From Nostoc sp. MG11 (lineage in GTDB: Bacteria > Cyanobacteriota > Cyanobacteriia > Cyanobacteriales > Nostocaceae): 64,000 nucleotides of DNA. The stretch covers positions 1-64,000 of the forward strand of contig NZ_JACXXN010000022.1 of the NCBI RefSeq assembly GCF_014904695.1, given 5' to 3'. The position numbers and the translations under genes were made by a program. Shown piece after piece: positions 53,709 to 61,924 of this stretch; position 1 is the stretch's first letter, and every line of letters begins with the position of its first letter. Below the pieces are notes generated by a model, which ran no database searches, was not told where the DNA came from, and saw nothing but the letters and a program-made list of their open reading frames with translations.

Positions 53709-55121
53709 ATGAAGAACTCAGAATCTTTCGAGGAAACAAAGCAGATAAGAGCGAATAAGGATGATAGCGATGATCAGCGCTCTAACGTGGCAGTTATATC
53801 GGAAGATACTGACACAGTGGATGAAGTTAATACTGATGCTTCGCAAAAATCTGAACAAAAACACTCATCAAGAAAGCGGAAGTGGCTGCTGATTTTAGGA
53901 GCGATCGCGCTAGTAGTTGGCGGAGGTATTGGTTGGCGTTGGTGGGAAACCAGTAATGCTCAAACGCAAACACCACCAGGTCAAGGCCAAACCCAAGCTG
54001 TAGCTGTGAAAATATCTCCAGTGGAAACAGGAACAATTAGAGAAAGTTCGGAGTTTGTCGCCAACTTAGAGTCACGCCGAGCAGTTACTCTTGTGCCTCA
54101 AATTCAGGGACGAGTATCCCAAATTTTTGTCAGACCAGGAGATGAGGTGAAAACTGGGACGCCGATTCTCCAAATCAATCCTGATGAACAACAAGCAGCA
54201 GTTAGTAGTGCTAGTGCCAGTATTGCCGCTGCACAAGCTGAAGTCAAAAATGCTAGAGCAACACTCAGTTCTTTAGAAGCCGAGCGGCTTTCCAACCAAT
54301 CTCAGTCAAGATTAAGCCAGCAGCAATACGAAAGATACTCTCGTCTAGCTACAGAAGGAGCAGTATCACGAGATACTAGAGATCAATATTTCAATCAACT
54401 CCAAGCAGCTAACTCCAGCCTTGGTGCGATCAATCAGCGGATTGAAGCTCAGAGAGCTGTTGTAGCTCAGGCTGAAAAAGCTGTGCAGCAAGCACAAGCG
54501 AATACTAAGCAAGCACAAGTTCAACTTCAGTACTTCCAATTGAAAGCACCTTTTGCGGGTACTGTTGGTAATATTCCAGTTAAGCTAGGAGACTTTGTTA
54601 ATACTTCTACTCAACTAACAACCGTTACTCAAAATCAACCCTTAGAGGTCAATATTTCTCTGCCCTTACAGCAGGCTACGAGAGTGCGCGAAGGTACTCC
54701 AGTAGAGCTAATTAACTCACAAGATCAGGTAGTTGGTACTAGTAAAGTATTCTTCATCTCTCCTCAAACTGCAAATGACACCCAATCTGTACTAATTAAA
54801 GCCCTATTTGATAATTCTAAAGGTCAACTGCGGGCTAATTCATATCTGCAAGCAAGAGTCATTTGGCAAGAGCGTCCTGGGGTTCTCATCCCAACTGAGG
54901 CAGTCTCTCGCGTAGGAGGACAAACTTTTGTTTATGTGGCTGAACAAGCAGAAAACCAACAAGAACAAGCTCAACTTGTAGCTAGACAAAAGCCAGTTAA
55001 GTTAGGCAACATCCAAGGTAATAGTTATCAAGTGCTGGAAGGATTAAAGGCAGGAGAAAGAATCATCGTCACAGGTTTGCTTAACCTGAGAAATAATGCT
55101 CCTATTACCCCAGAATCGTAG
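53709..55121 (+). CDS. RND efflux periplasmic adaptor (AcrA/HlyD type)
   Basis: This 470-aa membrane fusion protein has a long charged cytoplasmic lead, one helix at 60-80 (WLLILGAIALVVGGGIGWRW), and a lipoyl-type half-motif ESRRAVTLVPQIQGRVSQIF. A coiled coil (SAAQAEVKNARATL ... QAEKAVQQAQANTKQAQ) follows, then the second half-motif FQLKAPFAGTVGNIPVKLGD and a beta-barrel domain. It links the inner-membrane pump encoded 135 bp downstream with an outer-membrane channel of the TolC type, which is not encoded here. There is no lipobox; the helix serves as an anchor. Confidence 0.9.
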   Translation: MKNSESFEETKQIRANKDDSDDQRSNVAVISEDTDTVDEVNTDASQKSEQKHSSRKRKWLLILGAIALVVGGGIGWRWWETSNAQTQTPPGQGQTQAVAVKISPVETGTIRESSEFVANLESRRAVTLVPQIQGRVSQIFVRPGDEVKTGTPILQINPDEQQAAVSSASASIAAAQAEVKNARATLSSLEAERLSNQSQSRLSQQQYERYSRLATEGAVSRDTRDQYFNQLQAANSSLGAINQRIEAQRAVVAQAEKAVQQAQANTKQAQVQLQYFQLKAPFAGTVGNIPVKLGDFVNTSTQLTTVTQNQPLEVNISLPLQQATRVREGTPVELINSQDQVVGTSKVFFISPQTANDTQSVLIKALFDNSKGQLRANSYLQARVIWQERPGVLIPTEAVSRVGGQTFVYVAEQAENQQEQAQLVARQKPVKLGNIQGNSYQVLEGLKAGERIIVTGLLNLRNNAPITPES

Positions 55122-55256
55122 GATAAACAGTATTAGACTTCCTGCAAAAATCAATTTTTCGTGAAGAAAAAGCCAGAATTCAGCAGTCAGGGAACAGAAT
55201 TTTCTGACTTCTGACTGCTGCCTTTTTAATTCAATAGTCCTACTGCCAATCTACTT

Positions 55257-58200
55257 ATGTTTGTTGACTTTTTTATTAAGCGACCTGTCTTTGCTAGCGT
55301 CTGCACTATACTTATCTTGCTAGTTGGAGCAATTAGTATTCCCACGCTATCAATTGCTCAATATCCTGAAATTAGTCCTCCCCAAGTTAACGTTAGTGCC
55401 AACTACACTGGAGCTAATGCTGAGGTTGTCGAAAATACAGTTACGACTGTCTTAGAAAGAGAAATTAATGGTATCCCCGGTCAAAGGTATATCAGTTCGA
55501 GCAGTAGTAACTCTGGTAGTAGTTCAATATCAGTCACGTTTGACGCCAACCGTAACCAAGATATTGCAGCTGTTGATGTCCAAAACCGCGTGTCTGCGGC
55601 CGAAGCTCAGTTACCAGAAGTGGTACAGCAGACGGGAGTTACCGTTACTAAAAGATCTAGCTCAATTCTCTTAGGTTTTGGTCTGTATACAGACAACAAT
55701 GAGTATGACACCATCTTTTTAAGTAACTACGCTGACATCTATCTAGTAGATGCCCTCAAACGTGTAGAAGGCGTTGGTGATGTCACTATCTTTGGTGAAC
55801 GTAAGTATTCAATGCGTGTGTGGCTAGATCCAAACCAGCTTGCTAGTCGCAGTCTCACTGCTGAGGATGTAACCGCAGCACTCCAAGAACAGAATTTACA
55901 AGTAGGTGCGGGGCGACTCGGACAGCAGCCAGCACCGGACGGGCAAAGGTTTCAACTTGACGTGCAGGCCCAGAGCCAACTACAAGACGCTACAGAGTTT
56001 GAGAATATTATCATCAAAACAGGGGAAAATGGCACGCTGGTTAGGCTAAAAGATGTTGGTAGGGTGGAATTAGGAGCAGAAAACTACGATTCCTTCCTGC
56101 GATTTCGGGGCAAAGATGCTGTTGGATTGGGGATTTATCAACTTCCTGGTAGTAATGCTTTGGATGTTGCTAATGCAGCTAAAGCCGAAATGCAAAGGCT
56201 AGCTCTTAATTTTCCCCCAGGAATCAAATATGATATCGGGTTTGACACAACTTTGTTTGTGCAAGCTTCACTTACAGAAGTGATCGTGACTCTAGCGATC
56301 GCGATCGCCCTAGTTGTACTAATCATCTTTGTCTTCTTGCAAGACTGGCGCACCACAATCATCCCGTCCCTGACAATTCCAGTTGCTTTGATTGGGACTT
56401 TTGCTTTTATCAAGGTTTTTGGGTTCACGATTAATAGCTTGACCTTGTTCGGTTTGACCCTAGCAAGTGGGATGGTCGTTGATGATGCGATCGTTGTGGT
56501 TGAGGATATCTCGCGCCTCATCCAAGAAAAAGGTATGGAGCCGCGTGAAGCTGCTTCCACAGCAATGCACGAGTTATTTGGCGCAGTCATTGCAACTTCC
56601 CTTGTGCTAATGGCAGTGTTTGTCCCGGTTGCTTTCTTTCCAGGAACGACGGGAGCGCTTTATCAACAGTTTGCCTTGACTATAGCCTTTTCTATTGCGA
56701 TTTCTACCTTTTTAGCGTTGACAATTACTCCATCACTCTCAGGTTTGTTGCTGCGTCAGGGGCAAAAACCTGGCGGTTGGTTGGGGTGGATTTTTGACCG
56801 CATTAATGGATTTCTTGACTGGTTGGGTCGAGGTTATGAGCGAGTCCTTAATCAAATAGTTAAGATTAAATACATCATTCTGGCGGTGTTTGTCGCCAGC
56901 TTAGGATTGACGGCTTGGCTGTTCTTCAGCGTTCCAACAGCATTTTTACCTGAAGAAGACCAAGGCTACTTCGTTACCTTGGTGCAAGGGCCACCAGGAG
57001 TATCGCTGGAATATACCGATGAGGTGATGGCTAGGGTAGAACAAGAAATCTTAAAATTGCCCGAAGTCAGAAGTACTTTTGCAATTGGTGGTTTTGGTTT
57101 CTCTGGTAATACTGCTAACAATGGCGTGGTTTTTACTTCTCTCAACCCTTGGCAAGACCGAACTGGAGCAGAGCAGTCAGTACAGGCAATTATCAATAAG
57201 TTAAGAGGAGAGCTGTCAGCAATATCCGAAGCTAGAGTTCTCCCAAATAATCCCCCAGCAATTCCGGGTTTAGGCTCCACTGGTGGTTTCCAATTTCAGC
57301 TACAAGACCAGGGAAACGTCGGTCTTGATACTTTAGTTCAAGTAGCAAACCAGTTGATTGCAAAAGCCAATCAAACACCAGGATTGCAAAGTGTGTACAC
57401 CACTTTTTCCGCAGATACGCCACAAGTGCTTGTAGAAGTGAATCGCAACCAAGCTAAGGCGTTACAAGTTCCCATAGCAGATGTCTTTAATACACTGCAA
57501 ACTCTGTTGGGATCTCAATATGTGAATGACTTTACATTACAGCAGCGAAATTACCGCGTATATGTGCAAGCAGATGCACAATACCGAGCTAACCCTGATG
57601 ATATCAGTCAACTATATGTTCGGAACGAACAAGATAGGATGATTCCTCTGAGCAACTTAGTGAAGATTACTCCCACTACTGGAGCGCAAACAATAAATCG
57701 CTATAATCTGTTTCGTTCGATTGAAATCACTGGCTCAGCAGCTTCGGGTTCTAGTTCTGGAGAAGCAATTCAGGCGATGGAGGGGCTAGCTCAAGAGATT
57801 TTGCCACCGACTTTGGGCTATGAATGGTCTGGTATTTCTGCCGAAGAACAGGAGTCTGGCGGTCAAGCACCGATTATTTTCAGTCTTGGGCTTGTTTTCG
57901 TCTTCTTGGTTTTGGCTGCTCAATACGAGAACTACGTCGATCCTTTTATTATTCTTCTAGCTGTACCCTTAGCCATCATGGGTGCGCTTGCGGCTCAATC
58001 GTTGCGTGGTTTGCCCAATGATGTTTACTGTCAAATTGGTCTGGTAATGTTGATTGGATTAGCGAGTAAAAACGCGATTTTGATTGTAGAATTTGCTAAT
58101 CAGTTGCGCGATCGCGGTTATTCAATCACCAAGGCTGCTCTTGAAGCCTCAAAACAGCGTTTGCGCCCAATTCTCATGACTGCTATTTCTACGTTGTTAG

Positions 58201-58448
58201 GGATTTTTCCGCTGGCAATTGCCACGGGAGCAGGAGCAGGTAGCCGACAATCACTTGGTACAGCAGTATTTGGCGGGATGTTTGTTGCTACTTTCTTAAC
58301 TCTGTTTGTGGTGCCAGTTTTATATATCGTAATTCAAACACAGAGCGATCGCATCTTCAAGAAAAACCGCAAATCCAATCAATCTAATAACTCTAAGAAG
58401 CCAAAGACTACTTCTCAGGAAAAAACTCACGTTGAAAGTCGTCGTTGA
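55257..58448 (+). CDS. RND multidrug efflux pump (AcrB/HAE1 type)
   Basis: This 1063-aa pump is full length. The start FFIKRPVFASVCTILILLVG is the usual first helix. Proton-relay aspartates lie in SGMVVDDAIVVVEDI (helix 4), the relay lysine in GLASKNAILIVEFA (helix 10), and the porter domains contain QFQLQDQGNVGLDTL. It exports lipophilic substrates with the adaptor next to it. The pair lies inside the hgl region, so export of a glycolipid-related compound is possible but not shown. A terminator follows. Confidence 0.93.
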   Translation: MFVDFFIKRPVFASVCTILILLVGAISIPTLSIAQYPEISPPQVNVSANYTGANAEVVENTVTTVLEREINGIPGQRYISSSSSNSGSSSISVTFDANRNQDIAAVDVQNRVSAAEAQLPEVVQQTGVTVTKRSSSILLGFGLYTDNNEYDTIFLSNYADIYLVDALKRVEGVGDVTIFGERKYSMRVWLDPNQLASRSLTAEDVTAALQEQNLQVGAGRLGQQPAPDGQRFQLDVQAQSQLQDATEFENIIIKTGENGTLVRLKDVGRVELGAENYDSFLRFRGKDAVGLGIYQLPGSNALDVANAAKAEMQRLALNFPPGIKYDIGFDTTLFVQASLTEVIVTLAIAIALVVLIIFVFLQDWRTTIIPSLTIPVALIGTFAFIKVFGFTINSLTLFGLTLASGMVVDDAIVVVEDISRLIQEKGMEPREAASTAMHELFGAVIATSLVLMAVFVPVAFFPGTTGALYQQFALTIAFSIAISTFLALTITPSLSGLLLRQGQKPGGWLGWIFDRINGFLDWLGRGYERVLNQIVKIKYIILAVFVASLGLTAWLFFSVPTAFLPEEDQGYFVTLVQGPPGVSLEYTDEVMARVEQEILKLPEVRSTFAIGGFGFSGNTANNGVVFTSLNPWQDRTGAEQSVQAIINKLRGELSAISEARVLPNNPPAIPGLGSTGGFQFQLQDQGNVGLDTLVQVANQLIAKANQTPGLQSVYTTFSADTPQVLVEVNRNQAKALQVPIADVFNTLQTLLGSQYVNDFTLQQRNYRVYVQADAQYRANPDDISQLYVRNEQDRMIPLSNLVKITPTTGAQTINRYNLFRSIEITGSAASGSSSGEAIQAMEGLAQEILPPTLGYEWSGISAEEQESGGQAPIIFSLGLVFVFLVLAAQYENYVDPFIILLAVPLAIMGALAAQSLRGLPNDVYCQIGLVMLIGLASKNAILIVEFANQLRDRGYSITKAALEASKQRLRPILMTAISTLLGIFPLAIATGAGAGSRQSLGTAVFGGMFVATFLTLFVVPVLYIVIQTQSDRIFKKNRKSNQSNNSKKPKTTSQEKTHVESRR

Positions 58449-58456
58449 ATGAAAAA

Positions 58457-58480
58457 CTCCACGCCACTTGTGGCGTGGAG
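58457..58480 (+). terminator. Terminator of the RND operon
   Basis: CTCCACGCCAC (58457-58467), TT, GTGGCGTGGAG (58470-58480) is a perfect 11-bp stem followed by CTTTT, a few bases after the pump stop codon. Confidence 0.85.
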
Positions 58481-58576
58481 CTTTTGGCGATGGGGCATGG
58501 GGAAAAGTTACCAATGCCCAAGTCAGGGGTCAGCTATTCCTTGCCCACGAGATAACGGAGTCTCTTGCCGACTTAC

Positions 58577-60079
58577 TTATGCGACATTTAAGAAGCCGCT
58601 TTGAATCAAATAGGCGGTATAAGTCATCAACAATTTAGAGTCAATAGTCGGACAAACAATAGAGCTACCAGCTAATGCATGAAGAGTATCTTGGCAGCTA
58701 ATGTGAGGTCTTCTGGCTTGCAAGTACAAATCAGGAATGGTCAGTTGTTCATCAGACCAACGTTCTAGTAAAAAGGGCCGCAAAGTATATAAAGGATTGT
58801 CTACAGAAGACACATTATTAATTAACTCTGCTTGCCATTGGTCATAAGGAATCATCTCAACTGGATAACCAAAAGAGCGTATCCACTCAACTAAGTTCTT
58901 CAAAGAAATGGGTTGAGGATGTTGCAAATGAAAAGCCTTGCCTATCGATGTTTTCTGTCTTGATAGATAAACAACAGCTTTGCTAACATAGTCCACAGGA
59001 GACATATCCAACATATAGTCTACATCGGGAAAACTTCCCATCTGTAGACAGCCTTTGGTCATCAGATTGATAAAGTCATGGGTGTTGCAAATACCTGTTT
59101 TGCTATCTCCTGAAATCAATGGCGGTCTATAAATAGTAACAGGAAGTCCTCGTTCCCCAGCAATCTTGACTAACTTTTCAGCCACCCATTTAGTCTGAGA
59201 GTAACCAAGATAAATTCCTTCCCAATGACTGAATTCATCGTCTTCTTTAACTATCTTGCCTGCATAAGCAGGTGATTCAAAAACAGCAACACTAGAAACG
59301 TAATGTACAGGCTTGACTTTAATTTGACATGCCAATCGTAAAACTTCTTGAGTTCCTAGAACGTTAGCTGTTTTCAGTGCTGAATATGGATAAACATAAT
59401 TTAGCAAAGCCGCACTATGATAAATAGTATCAACGTTTGCAGCTAAGATTTGAAACTGTTCAGAGCCAATTCCTAAAAGTGGCTGAGATAAATCGCCGAC
59501 AACAGGAATAATTCTGGAATTAAACTTTTCCTGCCAAACTGCATACTGTTGCAGATTTTTTTGGAGTTTGCTCTTGCCTTCTTCTGCATCAGCAGCACGC
59601 ACTAAGCAATATATATCTGCATGAGTTTCTTGTAATAGTTCCTGGATTAAAAAAGCTCCTAAAAAACCTGTTCCTCCAGTGAGAAAGATTTTCTTAGGTT
59701 CACTGAAAGGCACTTTAGGTAAAGCACCAGGATGAATGGTAGAGTCAAGAACAGCTTCGGCTTTTAAATTTAGAACAGGGGCAGCAGTGTTGACATTTCC
59801 TGTGTCTTGAACCTCTGACTTTTCTTGCAATTCTTCAGCTAAACGCTGTGAAAGAGCTTCAATGTTTGGGTAATGCCACAACAGAAGTGGAGACGGTTGA
59901 AATCCTAGTAATTTCTCTAGTTTACCAACTAGAATCATCGCCTGGGCTGAATCCAAACCATAGCTTTCTAAATGCTCTTTGACATCTATCTCATCAGTTT
60001 CTAACTCTAGTAAAGTAGCTAAGTTAGACGCTAAAAAAACTTGAATATCTCCTGCGGTACAAGTCTGTTTTATACTCAT
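58577..60079 (-). CDS. hglB: HglB (HetM), ACP plus thioester reductase
   Basis: The 500-aa protein begins with an acyl carrier domain (phosphopantetheine Ser in [13 protein letters not shown], about residue 43). The NAD(P)H thioester reductase follows: [20 protein letters not shown] (about 131-150), [31 protein letters not shown] (Tyr/Lys) and [15 protein letters not shown]. It releases the finished acyl chain from the Hgl synthase as the heterocyst glycolipid alcohol, in the cytoplasm of developing heterocysts. It lies 3 bp after the PfaD-type gene, so they are co-transcribed. Confidence 0.92.
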   Translation of the reverse strand: MSIKQTCTAGDIQVFLASNLATLLELETDEIDVKEHLESYGLDSAQAMILVGKLEKLLGFQPSPLLLWHYPNIEALSQRLAEELQEKSEVQDTGNVNTAAPVLNLKAEAVLDSTIHPGALPKVPFSEPKKIFLTGGTGFLGAFLIQELLQETHADIYCLVRAADAEEGKSKLQKNLQQYAVWQEKFNSRIIPVVGDLSQPLLGIGSEQFQILAANVDTIYHSAALLNYVYPYSALKTANVLGTQEVLRLACQIKVKPVHYVSSVAVFESPAYAGKIVKEDDEFSHWEGIYLGYSQTKWVAEKLVKIAGERGLPVTIYRPPLISGDSKTGICNTHDFINLMTKGCLQMGSFPDVDYMLDMSPVDYVSKAVVYLSRQKTSIGKAFHLQHPQPISLKNLVEWIRSFGYPVEMIPYDQWQAELINNVSSVDNPLYTLRPFLLERWSDEQLTIPDLYLQARRPHISCQDTLHALAGSSIVCPTIDSKLLMTYTAYLIQSGFLNVA

Positions 60080-60082
60080 TTT

Positions 60083-61753
60083 TTAGCTCTCCAATATTGT
60101 AGGACTAGGGTGATACTGACTGTAATAATTAGGTATTTGCAGTCCTTGAATTTTTAAACTTTGGATGCGGTATAAAAAGACTGCACCAGTCATAATTTGG
60201 TCAGCAACATCAACTACATGGCGATTTTTGGGTTCAGATAGATAAGAACCACGCACCCAGTCATTGAAACTACCCATTGCCGGGCCACACCAAATTTGAT
60301 AATCGACTTCTCGACCTTTTTCACCAGAACTAGACCAACGAGAAGATAATCCTAAATACCAGCGGAAAATTAAAGCCATTTTGAGCTTAGAATTATTCAC
60401 CGCTTTACCTAGCTTCTCAGGATTTTTTTGAGACAAATAAGTCGCAGTTCCTTCCCATACCTCAGCAATACTTTTGCGAAAAACTTGCTTTTCTAATTTC
60501 TCTCTTTCTGGTAAAGGAATGTCTTCAATCGAGTCATAACTTCGATATAATTCAAATAATTTCTGCGCTCGCATGGGGAACATCGTACCCCGTTTGAGGA
60601 CTTGCAGTTTCACTCCCATTTCAAACATATCTGCGGCTGGAGCCATCATCACATCAGCCATTTCTGCTTGAGCTAGTAGTTTCTTAGTATGTTCACAAGC
60701 TCCAGATTCAACACATGACTGATTAATTGAGCCAGTCATAATATAAGCAGCACCCATCATAAAAGCTGCTAAGGCTGATTGTGGTGTAGCAATCCCTCCT
60801 GCTACGCCAACTCTCACGGGTGTTTCGTAATGATATTGTTCCTGAATTTCATCACGCAAAGAAATGATAGAAGGTAACAAACAAACCAAGGGACGATTGT
60901 CTGTATGACCGCCAGAATCAGCTTCGACAGTAATATCATCAGCCATCGGAACTTTGGCTGCAAGAGTTGCTTGTAACTCAGTAATTAGTCTTTGCTCAAC
61001 AAGTTCCTTAAGAATTCTAGCTGGTGCTGGTTGGAGAAATTTAGTCGCTACTTCTCGGCGAGAAATTTTAGCAATGACTTTATTTTTGATTTCAATTTGA
61101 TTGGCGTCATTTAAGCCAAGTCCAGCAGCACGGTAGTAGACGATGTTAGGAGTTAAGTCGAGAAATGCTGAAGCTTCTACAGTTCTGACTTGATATTTGA
61201 GGTATAAACCTACCGCACGCCGTTCAATTGCAGGTTCGTTGGGACTATGAATTAAATTAAAAGCATAAGGGCCTTGAGGTAAAGCTTGTTGAATGCGATT
61301 AATAGCTGCTTCTAAACGGTCTGGAGTTAAGCCACCTGCGCCAAAGGAACTGAGAACTTGCTCTTTACCAAGTGCAATAACCATTTCTTCAGAAGCAATA
61401 CCGCCAGCCATTGCGCCAGTGACGTAGGCATATTTGACGCCATGAAATGAGAGAAAATTAGGATCACCTAGCTGTTGAATACGAATTGGTGGGACAAATG
61501 TCAGCAGTTCTACTTGTAATGTTGTGCCGTTATCAACTGGAGATAAATATCCTTCGTTGGTAACACCAATTTTTCCGGCAACTTTCACGATGTAGCAAGG
61601 TTTATCTAATACCATCAATTTCTCTTTGATGGCTGATTGCTCAAAAGATATAGATTCTAAAGAACCTTTCCAAACTTGGTTTTGGTTATGAGAACAAGCA
61701 GAAAATCCAAGACCATTATTGTGTTTACTGAGTACCGCATCTACGGTTGTCAC
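60083..61753 (-). CDS. hglA: PfaD-type enoyl reductase of the heterocyst glycolipid synthase (hglA-like)
   Basis: This 556-aa FMN-dependent TIM-barrel protein of the PfaD/nitronate monooxygenase family carries VTGAMAGGIASEEMVIALGK (about 112-131), ITVEADSGGHTDNRPLVCLL, VRVGVAGGIATPQSALAAFM and AAYIMTGSINQSCVESGACE. In PUFA-type synthases PfaD reduces enoyl intermediates; the same step is needed for the saturated glycolipid aglycone. The position between hglC and hglB matches hglA in Anabaena. The symbol is given from position and family. Confidence 0.85.
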   Translation of the reverse strand: MTTVDAVLSKHNNGLGFSACSHNQNQVWKGSLESISFEQSAIKEKLMVLDKPCYIVKVAGKIGVTNEGYLSPVDNGTTLQVELLTFVPPIRIQQLGDPNFLSFHGVKYAYVTGAMAGGIASEEMVIALGKEQVLSSFGAGGLTPDRLEAAINRIQQALPQGPYAFNLIHSPNEPAIERRAVGLYLKYQVRTVEASAFLDLTPNIVYYRAAGLGLNDANQIEIKNKVIAKISRREVATKFLQPAPARILKELVEQRLITELQATLAAKVPMADDITVEADSGGHTDNRPLVCLLPSIISLRDEIQEQYHYETPVRVGVAGGIATPQSALAAFMMGAAYIMTGSINQSCVESGACEHTKKLLAQAEMADVMMAPAADMFEMGVKLQVLKRGTMFPMRAQKLFELYRSYDSIEDIPLPEREKLEKQVFRKSIAEVWEGTATYLSQKNPEKLGKAVNNSKLKMALIFRWYLGLSSRWSSSGEKGREVDYQIWCGPAMGSFNDWVRGSYLSEPKNRHVVDVADQIMTGAVFLYRIQSLKIQGLQIPNYYSQYHPSPTILES

Positions 61754-61924
61754 GGCAGTTATCCCTCAAATTATAAGCATGGTTGGGTATTGGGTATTAG
61801 GAATTGGAGATTGGGCATGGGACATTGCTATTCTTTTCCTGCTCCTCTGCTTTTTTTCCAGTCCCCAATACCTAATAAAAGCTGGAGGATATAGACTCCC
61901 TAAATGAGTCTACACACTTCATTA

